From Methylobacterium sp. Leaf465 (GTDB lineage Bacteria; Pseudomonadota; Alphaproteobacteria; Rhizobiales; Beijerinckiaceae): a stretch of DNA of 64,000 bases. Positions 18,339 to 27,526 of this stretch are shown here, piece after piece. Where the stretch lies: NCBI RefSeq assembly GCF_001424705.1, contig NZ_LMRA01000011.1, positions 1-64,000 on the forward strand. The letters run 5' to 3'. Each line of letters begins with the position of its first letter. Position 1 is the first letter of the stretch. Position numbers and translations under genes: made by a program. The notes beneath the pieces are model-generated. The model had not been told where the DNA came from. It did no database searches and saw only the letters and a list, made by a program, of their open reading frames with translations.

Positions 18339-19413
18339 CGTGTCCTTGCGGGGGGCGTCGACGCGATCGATCCCGGGGGGGCCCGATCAGGGCCAGTTCG
18401 ATCCGGCCCAGTTCGATCCGGGCAGGTCGTCGCGGCGATCGGGCGGGGATGGCCCGTCGGGCGGCAGGGGGCGGAGGGACGGTGGCTGGATCGCATCGCT
18501 GGGTCGCCGATCTCTTCGCTGGCCCGCGATTCGCTCGCGATGGCCGCCGCGCCCTCACTTGAGCATCGGGCTCCCCGTCTTTCCAGGGCCGGACGGCCGG
18601 ATCGGGCGCGGGCCGCTACGACCGGCGGTCGATGTCAGGCTTTGCGGGCACCGCGCGGCGCGGGTGCCGCCCCCGGGCGGCCGACGCAGCCCTGCCAAGA
18701 GCGAGGGCAGGCCGGCCGGCTCGATCCGAAACGGGGTACGGGAAGGCGTTCGGGAAGCCGCTCGTCAATGATCGACCGTATCCGTTCGCGCTATTTTCAT
18801 CCTCTGCTCGTATCTCATCACGAAGACTTGAAGACAACTCAGGGTTTAATTAGGGGTTTTCAGTTTTGGATACGCGTCAATTTCAGGCACATCCCTCGAT
18901 CATCTGTCTGCAGAGGCCCGGAACCACTGTAAGCCAGCGGCCACCCGAGGAGAGAAGTCCTGCCCCCTTCAGCGGGCGCCCGCCTCACCGACCGGCGCAG
19001 CGTCCGTCTGCGGTGCCATCCGCCCGTGCGCCGAAGCCGCCGCAGGGTCTCCGACGCCGGTCGAGGGCAAACGCCGGACCTTGTGCCGGCGAGAACCAGT
19101 GCAGGACCCACGACCGTGCCGGCGCCGATCGGAGAAGGGTCCGGCGGCCATCAGATCCCCCGATCGCCGGGCGATCGAGACGCAGTTCCCGACCGCGCGG
19201 GACCTTTGGCCCGCGCGGGGCGCGTCGCCCCGAGGCGACGGTCCGCCCCGGGATCGCCCCCCTGGACGCGGCAGCGCATCCTAGGATTGGAAGCATCTGA
19301 GAGCTATTGTGAATGAATTTTAATGTAGCGCCCAGGCTTTTAACTGGACTTGCAGCGATGGCGTCTCATAATCCGGCCCGGTTCGGGCAACGCGTGCCTG
19401 CCCTTACATCGTC
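18339..19413. other. Long intergenic region, no gene recognised
   Basis: About 1.07 kb between the divergent GDH and PAS-HTH genes. A 14-bp direct repeat ccagttcgatccgg occurs at 18393-18406 and 18408-18421, about 60-80 bases upstream of the GDH start, and may be a regulator site. AT-rich segments at 18770-18890 and 19290-19350 could be promoters. The many GC-rich frames have no protein-like features. Confidence 0.5.
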
Positions 19414-20541
19414 ATGAGAGATGATTCTTTGTTTTCCGCGGGTGTGATCCGTTCCGGAATTTCCGTGCCGAGGGAGGAGCCGCGCCAGCCCGTTCCCGCC
19501 TCGCTGGCCCAGATTCTCCGGCTGGTCGAGGAGCTGGCCCAGATCGGGCTCTGGTCCATCGACCTCCGCTCGGGCGTGCTCTCGCTGTCGGACGGCGTCG
19601 TGCGGCTCACCGGCCTGTCGCAGCAGACCACCCGGATGGAGGCGCTGCGCGCCCTGGTCCATCCCGAGGACAGCCCGATCTTCGACGAGGTCTCGGCCGC
19701 GCTGCGCACCGGGATCCCGGTCGATCGCGGCTTTCGGATCGTTCGGCCGGATCGGACCGTGCGCTGGGTCGAGTTCAGGGGGAACGTGGTGCTGGGGACG
19801 GATGCCCGTCCGGTGCGGGCCGACGGCCTGATCCTGGACGTCACCAGCCGGCACGAGACCACGCAATCGGTCCTGCGCAATCAGGCGCGCTACGAGGGCC
19901 TCGTCCAGGCGATCGCGGCCGTGGTCTGGCTGATGAGCCCGGACGGGGTCCGTCAACCATCCCCGAGCTGGTGCGCCCTGACGGGTCAGACCCCGGAGGA
20001 GTGGCATGCCGGCGGCTGGCTCTCGGCGATCCATCCCGAGGACCGGGAGCGCGCGGCCAGCGCCTGGGCGACGGCCTTCCGCCGGCACGAACCCTACGAA
20101 GCCAATTACCGCCTGCGCCGCGCCGACGGGCATTACCGCTGGGTCAGCAGCCGGGCCGTCCCGGTGCTCAACCCCGACCGCTCGGTCCGGGAATGGATCG
20201 GCCTCGTCATCGACATGACCAGCACGGCCAGCATGATGACCCAGCCCCCGGCCCTGGCGCTGGCCGACATGTCCGGGCCGCTGATCCGGAGCGCCCGGGC
20301 GATGCTCAACTGGTCGATCCCGGACCTCGCGGCGGCCGCGGAGGTCTCGGGCTCCAGCATCAAGCGATTCGAGGAGAGCGGGGGCGCCGTGCTGCGGCCG
20401 CGGACGCGCGCCGCCATCCGGAACGCGCTGGAGGCCGCCGGCATCACCTTCGTCGCGCGCCTGTCCGGCGAGGTCGGCCTGGTCTACCGGCCGGTCGCGC
20501 CCGAGGCGCACCCGGAGTCCCGACCCGACACCGCCGCCTGA
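19414..20541 (+). CDS. PAS-PAS-HTH (XRE-like) regulator
   Basis: 375 residues. Two PAS domains: about 30-145 (ELAQIGLWSIDLRSGVLSLS, ending DGLILDVTSRHE) and 150-270 (AAVVWLMSPDGVRQPSPSW, then HYRWVSSRAVPVLN and GLVIDMTS). Both end in PAC-type motifs. The last 90 residues hold an XRE-like helix-turn-helix: IRSARAMLNWSIPDLAAAAE, then VSGSSIKRFEESGG, then IRNALEAAGITF. This layout suggests a one-component regulator whose DNA binding is set by PAS ligand or redox state. No kinase domain is present. The target is unknown. It is convergent with the FKBP gene. Confidence 0.85.
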   Translation: MRDDSLFSAGVIRSGISVPREEPRQPVPASLAQILRLVEELAQIGLWSIDLRSGVLSLSDGVVRLTGLSQQTTRMEALRALVHPEDSPIFDEVSAALRTGIPVDRGFRIVRPDRTVRWVEFRGNVVLGTDARPVRADGLILDVTSRHETTQSVLRNQARYEGLVQAIAAVVWLMSPDGVRQPSPSWCALTGQTPEEWHAGGWLSAIHPEDRERAASAWATAFRRHEPYEANYRLRRADGHYRWVSSRAVPVLNPDRSVREWIGLVIDMTSTASMMTQPPALALADMSGPLIRSARAMLNWSIPDLAAAAEVSGSSIKRFEESGGAVLRPRTRAAIRNALEAAGITFVARLSGEVGLVYRPVAPEAHPESRPDTAA

Positions 20542-20554
20542 GGCGGCGCGGGGC

Positions 20555-20585
20555 CGCCGGTCGCGCGACCTCGACGCGACCGGCG
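20555..20585. terminator. Hairpin between convergent genes
   Basis: cgccggtcgcg (20555-20565) and cgcgaccggcg (20575-20585) are perfect complements with a nine-base loop, placed between the stops of the PAS-HTH and FKBP genes. No T-run follows, so termination is inferred from position only. Confidence 0.5.
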
Positions 20586-20592
20586 TGGTATA

Positions 20593-21012
20593 CTAGCGGG
20601 CGCCGAGAAGCTCGACGTCGAAGATCAGGGTCGCGTTGGGCGGGATCACGCCGCCGGCGCCGCGCGGGCCGTAGCCCTGGTCGGGCGGGATGATCAGCGT
20701 GCGCTTGCCGCCGACCTTCATCGTGGCGACGCCCGTGTCCCAGCCGGCGATGACCTGCCCGGCGCCGAGGGTGAAGGTGAAGGGCGTGCCGCGATCCCGC
20801 GAGGAATCGAACTTCTTGCCCGGCTTGCCACCGTCGTCGAGCCAGCCCGTGTAGTGGACGCTGACCTTCTGGCCGGCCTTCGGCTCGGGGCCGGTGCCCA
20901 CGACCTCGTCACGGTACTGGAGGCCCGAGGGGGTGGTGACGGTCTCGGCGGATGCGGATGCAGTCATGGCGAGGATCAAGGCTCCGGTGAGGGCATAGAG
21001 GGGACGGCGCAT
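20593..21012 (-). CDS. FKBP-type peptidyl-prolyl isomerase, exported
   Basis: 139 residues: a signal peptide ([16 protein letters not shown]) followed by one FKBP domain. [12 protein letters not shown], then [40 protein letters not shown] and FDVELL contain the expected active-site aromatic and Asp residues. It catalyses cis-trans isomerisation of prolyl bonds and is predicted to fold proteins in the periplasm. The domain is complete and has no dimerisation extension. It is transcribed alone from the minus strand. Confidence 0.93.
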   Translation of the reverse strand: MRRPLYALTGALILAMTASASAETVTTPSGLQYRDEVVGTGPEPKAGQKVSVHYTGWLDDGGKPGKKFDSSRDRGTPFTFTLGAGQVIAGWDTGVATMKVGGKRTLIIPPDQGYGPRGAGGVIPPNATLIFDVELLGAR

Positions 21013-21101
21013 GGTAGGTCCTATCTGGCATGCCGAGGCGGCGCAGTAGCACGGACTCGCCAGGACGTCACAATCCCCGCTCTGCGCCGAGCCCCGCGCC
21101 C

Positions 21102-22253
21102 TCAGCGCCGAAGCAGCCGCCGCGCCTCGCCCCGGGCCGTCTCCTCGAAGCGGGCGAGGCGGAGGCGCCGCTCCAGCCCGATCAGCCCGCGCGCCCTCTC
21201 CGGCACGGCGACGATCTCCGCGACGGTGTCGCGCTCGCGGTAGAGGCTCTCCAGGGCCGAACCGGCCAGGGTCGCGGAATCGAGGCGGTCGGCGAACCCC
21301 TCCGCATGCAGCGCCCGCACGATCTCGGCCTCCAGGACGAGGCCCGGCGCGAAGGCGCGGGCGGTCTCGTCATAGGCGGTCTTCAAGAGGTAGGCGGTCC
21401 CGCCCGCCACCAGGGCGAGGCTGACGGCCAGGGTCGTCCCATCCCGGCTCAGGGTGTCGGCCCGGATGCCCACGGGGCCTCCCTCGGCCCGGAACAGCGC
21501 GCGGGCGAAGGCGGCATGCGCCGGGCGGCAGGCCATGGCGGTGCCGGCGGCTCCCTTCCATCCGGCGGTCTCGACGTCGAGGAAACCCTCCACCGCCCGG
21601 GCGAGAGCCGGTCCCTGCGTCACGGTCTGAAGGCTCACCACACCGCCCTCGGCGAGGCGGCGCTGCCGGCGTCGCAGATCCTTGAGCCGCGAGGGATGCG
21701 GATGCCCGTCGAGGAAGGCGGCGTGATCGGGGCGCCTGTCGAGGACTGGACGGGCGAACCGCGCCACCTCGCCGAGATCCCAGCCGGCCTCCGCCATCGC
21801 GGCCATCAGGTCGCGGCCCGGTGCCGCCTCGACCGAGAGCAGCGGCCAGCGCCACGCCCGTCCGCCGGAAGCGGCGGCAAGGCCCTCGACCAGGGCCGCC
21901 AGGATCGCGGACCTGTCCGGGCCCTCTGCCACCAGCGGCGCGGACGCGGTGATGAAGGGCGACGCGAACGGCAGCAGCACGGATCGTCCGAGTCCGCAGA
22001 TATCGTAGGAGCGGCGAAACGGCAGAACCGCCTCCAGGCGCTCCGGCCCGTGCACGACGACGACGCCCATGTCCGGGGACGCCAGGCCGCTCGCCAGATG
22101 GGCCTGCATCACGTGCCGACCGAAGAAGGGATGCGCCCTCCCCGCCCGGACCGAAAGGTCGTCCCAAGCCGCCGCCTCCCGCCCGAGAGACGCGAGCGAC
22201 GTGATCGCGTGGGTATAGGCCGGCGCAACCCGCCGGGCGTGAGCGGCACTCAT
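21102..22253 (-). CDS. GNAT-type acetyltransferase (CelD/BcsL-like)
   Basis: 383 residues resembling the double-GNAT proteins linked to exopolysaccharide and cellulose synthesis. The first half carries [16 protein letters not shown] and the second half has the substrate-binding helix pattern [16 protein letters not shown], then [18 protein letters not shown] and [15 protein letters not shown], where CoA-dependent members bind acyl donor. Likely acylates a cell-envelope sugar or peptide. It starts inside the stop of the upstream flippase gene (four-base ATGA overlap), so the two are translationally coupled and probably act in the same envelope pathway. Confidence 0.75.
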   Translation of the reverse strand: MSAAHARRVAPAYTHAITSLASLGREAAAWDDLSVRAGRAHPFFGRHVMQAHLASGLASPDMGVVVVHGPERLEAVLPFRRSYDICGLGRSVLLPFASPFITASAPLVAEGPDRSAILAALVEGLAAASGGRAWRWPLLSVEAAPGRDLMAAMAEAGWDLGEVARFARPVLDRRPDHAAFLDGHPHPSRLKDLRRRQRRLAEGGVVSLQTVTQGPALARAVEGFLDVETAGWKGAAGTAMACRPAHAAFARALFRAEGGPVGIRADTLSRDGTTLAVSLALVAGGTAYLLKTAYDETARAFAPGLVLEAEIVRALHAEGFADRLDSATLAGSALESLYRERDTVAEIVAVPERARGLIGLERRLRLARFEETARGEARRLLRR

Positions 22254-23608
22254 CGACCCCGTCTCCCGAACAGACCGATCCGGACCGGCGTGACCAGGCC
22301 ATGCACCGCATGGGCCGCCCAGGCCATGGCGGCGGCTCGGACCACGGTCGCGAGCGCCATCGCCAGGGCGGCGCCGATCACCCCGAACACCGGGACCAGT
22401 ATGAGGCAGAGGCCGCCGGCCAGACCCAGGATGCCGACGGCGACGCCGGCGGCCAGGCGCTCTCCGCCGAGCATGTTGAGCAGGTCCTCACCCGGACCGA
22501 AGGCGCTGGCGGCGACACTCCCGGCAACGAGGACGGCGAGGATGGGCAGGCTGTCCCGGAATTCGGAGCCGAACAGGCCTAACAGGAGGGGCGCGGCCGC
22601 AAGGACGGCGATCCCGATGAGCGTGGTGGCCGCGAGGGTGAGACGCGCCTGCAGGGCGATCAGATTGGCGAGCCGCCCCCGATCCCCGGCCGCATGGGCT
22701 GCGGTGAAGCGTTGCGCCGTGGCGGCGGTGGCGGCGAAATGGACGAAGACCACGAATTGCTGGATCCGCGTCGCGGCGAAGTACAGCCCCACCGTGGCCG
22801 ATGGGGCGAGCAGGCTCAGCACGACGACGTCGATGAAGCTCGAAGCGGACGTGGCGAGGTCGCTGCCCGCGATCGGCAGGCAGGCGCGGAACCAGCGCCG
22901 CCAGGCATAGCGGCGCGGTCCGGTGGGCAGGATCGCCTGAAGGCGCCGCAGCAGCAGGGCCGCCTGGATCGACACCGCGATCCCGGTCGCCACGAGGGTG
23001 CACAGGACAGCGACGCGCGCCTCCGCCGGGGCGCCGAATCCCACCGCGGCCAGCATGGCAGCCATGATCAGACCCTGCCGAAGCAGGTACGGGGGCGCGA
23101 TGGCGAGCACGGCCCAGTTCTGACCGCGGGCCACGCCCTCGCAGTAATCCTGAAGCGCGAAGAGCGGCAGCACCAACGCCGCCACGAAGAGCGGGGCGGC
23201 ATAGGGCCCCTCCAGCAGGGAGCCTTCGACCCAGACCAGGGCAAGCCCCCCGAGGGCGACGGCCATTGCGCTCGCCAGGGTCACGGTCGTGCCGCCGACA
23301 AGGTAGGCGCGGACGGCAGCCAGGTCGCCCCGGGCCTGATCCGCCGGAATGAACCGGCAGGCGCCCTGCGACAGGCCGAGGGTGGCCGAATGACCGAGGA
23401 TCGCGATCCAAACCCAGATCGCTGCGAAGATTCCGTACTCGGTGCCGCCCATCAGGCGCGCCATCAGCACCTGCCCGAAATAGGCGAAGCCGGCGGCGCC
23501 GATGCGGATCGCGAAGACGTGGATCGCCGCCCCGGCGGCACCACCGCGCAGACGCGTCAACGCGCTCCACGCGCCGGCGGCTCCGATCCTATCCGTCGCT
23601 GTGCTCAC
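22250..23608 (-). CDS. Oligosaccharide flippase (Wzx/MATE-like)
   Basis: 452 residues with about twelve to fourteen hydrophobic segments and the polysaccharide-transporter pattern: GAAGFAYFGQVLMARLMGGT near the N-terminus, SQGACRFIP, and ASSFIDVVVLSLLAPSATVG in the middle. It is expected to move lipid-linked glycans across the inner membrane. It heads a pair with the acetyltransferase gene. The SGNH hydrolase and OpgC genes just upstream on the same strand point to a small envelope-glycan modification cluster. The substrate is unknown. No glycosyltransferase is in the window. Confidence 0.82.
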   Translation of the reverse strand: MSTATDRIGAAGAWSALTRLRGGAAGAAIHVFAIRIGAAGFAYFGQVLMARLMGGTEYGIFAAIWVWIAILGHSATLGLSQGACRFIPADQARGDLAAVRAYLVGGTTVTLASAMAVALGGLALVWVEGSLLEGPYAAPLFVAALVLPLFALQDYCEGVARGQNWAVLAIAPPYLLRQGLIMAAMLAAVGFGAPAEARVAVLCTLVATGIAVSIQAALLLRRLQAILPTGPRRYAWRRWFRACLPIAGSDLATSASSFIDVVVLSLLAPSATVGLYFAATRIQQFVVFVHFAATAATAQRFTAAHAAGDRGRLANLIALQARLTLAATTLIGIAVLAAAPLLLGLFGSEFRDSLPILAVLVAGSVAASAFGPGEDLLNMLGGERLAAGVAVGILGLAGGLCLILVPVFGVIGAALAMALATVVRAAAMAWAAHAVHGLVTPVRIGLFGRRGR

Positions 23609-23689
23609 CGAATGGCCCCCGCCCGATCGACACCGGTGTAGGGCCTACGCCATTGCGGCGCGGTTAAGCCGAGCGGTTAAGGCTTTGGT

Positions 23690-24661
23690 TCAGGGCCCGG
23701 CGGGCGCCGTCGCTGGTAGCTTGGTCCCAGCGGATTCCTTCGGCGGCGCCAACGTCAGGGCGGGTCGCCCGGCGCTGCCCGTCGAGGCCGGATCCGGCTG
23801 GAGCAGCGACAGGGTGATCGCGCGGGTGACGTGCTCGGCCATGCAGCGCAGACCGAGATCGTTCAGTCGAAACTGGCTGCCCAGGAGATGTCCCTCGCCC
23901 TTGTCGTTGCGGCGAGCGAGGTAGCGCATCGCTTCGTAGCGCTGCACCAGGGGCACGCCCTCCCGCAGGGCGACCTCCTGCACCTTGCGCACGAGGCTGG
24001 TGTAATAGTCGTCCGAGGCGAGACTCGCGGTATAGACCGGGCTGACCAGTACGACGTCGATCTCATGCCCCTTGATCCATTGAACGGTCTCGTCGAGGGC
24101 CGTGCCGAAGGCATCAAGATCGACCCGGGCGAGGGCATCGTGGGAGCCGACCTGCCAGATGACGAGGTCGGGCTCCACTTCCGCAACCATGCTGCGCAGG
24201 CGCTCGCCTGCCCCCGACGCGATCTCACCTTGCAAGCCCCGGCTCTCCACGACCACGTCGACATCCGGTAGGGAGCGCTCGAGGGCGGTCTCCAGCTTGA
24301 CCGGATACGTGGCGGAGGACCCGAGTCCCATCGTCGAGGCGCCGATGGCGAGCACGCGGACCGGGCGTTTTTCCTTGAGGGCCGCCTTCACCGCGCCGAG
24401 GCGGGCCAGGGTATAGAGCTTCGAGCCCGGCACCCGGCATTCCGGCGAGAGGGTCACGTCGACGGCCTCTGCATCCGGCCCCTGACCGGCGGCGACGCTC
24501 GGAGGCGACACCACGGTCGGCGGCGGACCTCCCACCTTCGCGGGCTCTTGATGGGGCGCCGGCGCCTGCGCCCGGGCGCTGCCTCCGCCGAGGGGGCTGA
24601 GGAGGGCCAGGCTCAAGGCGAGGAGACCCGCGGCTTTCGGGAGCGCCATTCGACGAACCAT
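23690..24661 (-). CDS. SGNH/GDSL-type hydrolase, exported
   Basis: 323 residues. A signal peptide (LLALSLALLSPLGGGSARAQ) is followed by a Pro-rich linker and an SGNH hydrolase domain from about residue 95. The nucleophile block is LAIGASTMGLG (Ser in GAST rather than GDSL), the Gly block lies in ESRGLQGE, and the catalytic Asp/His region is HLLGSQFRLNDLGLRCMAEH. VIWQVGSHDAL replaces the usual GxND with GSHD. Predicted periplasmic esterase or deacylase acting on an envelope glycan. It overlaps the OpgC gene by 49 bases. Confidence 0.78.
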   Translation of the reverse strand: MVRRMALPKAAGLLALSLALLSPLGGGSARAQAPAPHQEPAKVGGPPPTVVSPPSVAAGQGPDAEAVDVTLSPECRVPGSKLYTLARLGAVKAALKEKRPVRVLAIGASTMGLGSSATYPVKLETALERSLPDVDVVVESRGLQGEIASGAGERLRSMVAEVEPDLVIWQVGSHDALARVDLDAFGTALDETVQWIKGHEIDVVLVSPVYTASLASDDYYTSLVRKVQEVALREGVPLVQRYEAMRYLARRNDKGEGHLLGSQFRLNDLGLRCMAEHVTRAITLSLLQPDPASTGSAGRPALTLAPPKESAGTKLPATAPAGP

Positions 24662-25707
24662 GCGGTGAAACCCAGTGCGAACAGGCCAGACCCTACGACG
24701 AAAACGTCAACAACGACACCGCCGCCGGCCCAGAACCGTATGAGTTGCGCGGCCAGGCTGAGCAGTGAGCCGACAGAGAAGACCGCCAGCGAATTTCGCC
24801 CCAGACTGGCGAGGAAGGGCGTGATCCATCCGAGTCGCGGGGCGAGGAATCCGTAGAGCGTTTGGAAGGCGAGGAGAACGCCGAGGAAGTGGATCACCCG
24901 CGCCGGGGACAAGTAGGTCTTGTCAAAGGTGAAGACGAGGCGTGGATCGGGAACGAGGAGGGGATCCGGCCTGAGATCGAGCACCGACAGGACGATACCG
25001 GTGAGAACGATGACCACTCCCACCGGGACGAGCCGACGCGACCAGCGCTTCAGCCAGGGGGAGGTCCGACTCCAGTCCTGCATGATGAAGCCGAGAACGA
25101 GGAGAAGCTGCCAGCACAGCGGATCGAAGAACCAATCGCCCTCCCCCGGCCAGGACGGCAGGTTCCACTCGAACACCAGGCTTGAGGCATAGAGCGCGAA
25201 GGACAAGAGGAGGGCAGCGCTCCGGCTCACGCGCCCGATCAGCACGAAGACGGGTGCGATGCCGAGGAGCACGACGTAGAGCGGCAGGATGTTGAAGAAG
25301 CCCAGTTGGTGCGTCAACAGCACGAAGCCGACCATGGTTTGGATCGGATCGGCGAAGAAGCCTCCAGCATTGTGCCATTCGAGCAGCAACGGGTTATCGA
25401 GCACCAGGGCCGTGCCGGCAATCATGCCAAGGGCGAGGGCCATCGTGGTGATCTGAGCGCGGTAGACTTCGATGGTGCGCGACATCAGCCGCAGCACGGT
25501 CTTCAGCCGCGGCTCGGGGCTCCCATCACGATTGCGCGTGGCGATTCCGATCGACCAGCCGGCTAGGAAGACGAACAGCTCAGCGGCATCTGAGATGCTG
25601 TACTGCGAATAGGTGTAGCGCTCGAAAGTGTTGCCGGGAATGTGATTCACGAAGATCGTGACGAGGGCCAGCCCCCGCCAGAAATCCACCGCGTTCGGTT
25701 CGCGCAT
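24613..25707 (-). CDS. opgC: OpgC-family membrane acyltransferase
   Basis: 364 residues with about ten membrane spans. The N-terminus MREPNAVDFWRGLALVTIFV, then NHIPGNTFERYTYSQYSISD and AAELFVFLAGWSIG is the OpgC signature, with the conserved RG and the His near the first span. OpgC proteins transfer succinyl or acetyl groups to periplasmic glucans. ATG at 25707 is chosen because the motif begins there; the open frame extends upstream without protein-like sequence. The neighbouring SGNH hydrolase, flippase and GNAT genes suggest coordinated decoration of an envelope glycan. Confidence 0.85.
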   Translation of the reverse strand: MREPNAVDFWRGLALVTIFVNHIPGNTFERYTYSQYSISDAAELFVFLAGWSIGIATRNRDGSPEPRLKTVLRLMSRTIEVYRAQITTMALALGMIAGTALVLDNPLLLEWHNAGGFFADPIQTMVGFVLLTHQLGFFNILPLYVVLLGIAPVFVLIGRVSRSAALLLSFALYASSLVFEWNLPSWPGEGDWFFDPLCWQLLLVLGFIMQDWSRTSPWLKRWSRRLVPVGVVIVLTGIVLSVLDLRPDPLLVPDPRLVFTFDKTYLSPARVIHFLGVLLAFQTLYGFLAPRLGWITPFLASLGRNSLAVFSVGSLLSLAAQLIRFWAGGGVVVDVFVVGSGLFALGFTAWFVEWRSRKPRVSSP

Positions 25708-25978
25708 CGGGGCTCCGCACTCCGGTAGCTCGAAAGGACAGATGCGAGGCGGGCAGTATCTCGCGGCCGCGCGGCAAGGGCCGGCCCTGATACGGTGCCC
25801 TCGCGGTTCTGCAAAGGGCAACCTTCGGCGGCGATGACCGGAGGCCGAACTCGTCCTGCACGGAGGGCACGGCGGGCGCTCGGCGAGGTGCATACCCCGG
25901 CGGTGTGGCATAAATACCGGCGACGCCGAGGGGTCCCCCACCTATGGTGGATCCGATTTTCACGTTGCGGATTCATCC

Positions 25979-27526
25979 ATGCAGAGCCCCGTCGCCGGCG
26001 ACGCCGCGCCGATCCCGACCGGCGTGCCAGGCCTCGACGAGATTCTCCACGGCGGCTATGCGGCCCAGCGGGCTCATCTCATCGAGGGGCGGCCGGGTAG
26101 TGGCAAGACCACCCTCGGACTGCAATTTCTCCTTGACGGTGTAAATCGGGGCGAGCGGGGCCTCTATATCACCCTTTCGGAAAGCCGGCGCGAACTCCTC
26201 TCAGTGGCCGAGCGCCATGGCTGGTCCCTGGACGGCGTCGAGATCTACGAATTGGTGCCGCCGGAGCTCAGCCTGGATTCGGAGCAGCAGCAGACCCTCA
26301 TCCACTCGTCCGACCTCGAACTCGGCGAAACGGTCCGGATGGCGCTGGCCGAGATCGAGCGCGTGAACCCGGTCCGGGTGGTGTTCGACAGCCTGTCGGA
26401 GATCCGCTTGCTGTCGCAGGGCTCCCTGCGCTACCGGCGGCAGGTGTTGGCGCTTAAGAGCTATTTCCTACTCAACAACGCCACCGTGCTGATGCTCGAC
26501 GATCTGAGCTCCGAGGATGACGACCTCAACCTGCACTCGATCAGCCACGCGGTCCTGCGCCTGGAACAAGTGACGCCGACCTACGGTGCTGCGCGCCGCC
26601 GACTCCATATCATCAAGATGCGCGGCACCCCCTACGAGAGTGGCTACCACGACTTCGTGCTGAAGCGGGGTGGGGTTCGGATCTTCCCTCGCCTCGTGGC
26701 CGCCGATCACCATGCCGAGTTCGAGCCTGGGACGGTCGCCTGCGGGGTTCCTGAACTGGACGCGGTCCTCGGCGGCGGCCTGGACCGGGGTACCACGAAC
26801 CTCATCATCGGCCCTTCGGGCGCCGGCAAGTCGACCCTGGCGCTCGGTTACCTGATGGCCGCCCTCGATCGCGGCGAACACGGGCTGATCATCAGCTTCG
26901 ACGAGACCTCCGGCATCCTCCAGCGGCGGGCTACGGGAATCGGCTTCGCGATCGGCCCCCACATCCAATCCGGACGCCTGCGGATCGAACAGATGGACCC
27001 GGCCGATATCTCGGCGGGCGATTTCGCCGGGCGGATCCGCGATGCGGTCGAGACCGATGGGGCGCGCGTCGTAGTGATCGACAGCCTCACGGGCTACATG
27101 AGCGCCATGAGCGGGCAGCCGCACCTAGTGCTGCAGATGCACGAGATGACGACCTACCTGAACCAGCAGGGCGTGGTGACGATCCTAGTGCTGGCCCAGC
27201 ACGGGATGGTGGGACGGATGGAGGCGCCGGTCGATCTCACTTATGTCAGCGACACGGTGGTGATGCTCCGCTTCTTTGAGGCGGGCGGCCACGTACGCCG
27301 CGCCCTCTCAGTGCTGAAGAAGCGCACCGGCCCGCACGAGAATACCATCCGAGAGTTCAGAATCGATTCGCAGGGGCTCCGGGTGGGGGCCGTGCTCAAG
27401 GATTTCCGCGGCGTGCTCACCGGCGTGCCAACCTTCGAGGGGAAGCACGCCGACCTTCTTGATGACCGGTCCGTTGCGTCGGCACAGATCACCGACAGTC
27501 AAACCGGCTCCCATGGCGCAGCCTGA
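25979..27526 (+). CDS. KaiC-like double ATPase
   Basis: 515 residues made of two RecA-like KaiC domains. Domain 1 (about 10-240) has Walker A GRPGSGKTT and Walker B VRVVFDSLSE; domain 2 (about 250-490) has GPSGAGKST and RVVVIDSLTG. The double catalytic Glu of clock KaiC is altered: LSESR in domain 1 and FDETS in domain 2. By alignment in my head, the autophosphorylation pair Ser-Thr of cyanobacterial KaiC falls on Thr-Tyr in LTYVSDTVV. No KaiB or KaiA gene is nearby. The gene overlaps the histidine kinase gene by 14 bases. A stress or timing signalling role is likely; clock function is not shown. Confidence 0.88.
   Translation: MQSPVAGDAAPIPTGVPGLDEILHGGYAAQRAHLIEGRPGSGKTTLGLQFLLDGVNRGERGLYITLSESRRELLSVAERHGWSLDGVEIYELVPPELSLDSEQQQTLIHSSDLELGETVRMALAEIERVNPVRVVFDSLSEIRLLSQGSLRYRRQVLALKSYFLLNNATVLMLDDLSSEDDDLNLHSISHAVLRLEQVTPTYGAARRRLHIIKMRGTPYESGYHDFVLKRGGVRIFPRLVAADHHAEFEPGTVACGVPELDAVLGGGLDRGTTNLIIGPSGAGKSTLALGYLMAALDRGEHGLIISFDETSGILQRRATGIGFAIGPHIQSGRLRIEQMDPADISAGDFAGRIRDAVETDGARVVVIDSLTGYMSAMSGQPHLVLQMHEMTTYLNQQGVVTILVLAQHGMVGRMEAPVDLTYVSDTVVMLRFFEAGGHVRRALSVLKKRTGPHENTIREFRIDSQGLRVGAVLKDFRGVLTGVPTFEGKHADLLDDRSVASAQITDSQTGSHGAA

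Noticed and set aside
13584..18932. A 1782-codon plus-strand open frame opposite GDH
   Set aside because: It is the mirror of the real GDH gene. GC-rich codon bias suppresses stops on the other strand. The translation is Gly/Ala/Arg/Val-rich with no domain.
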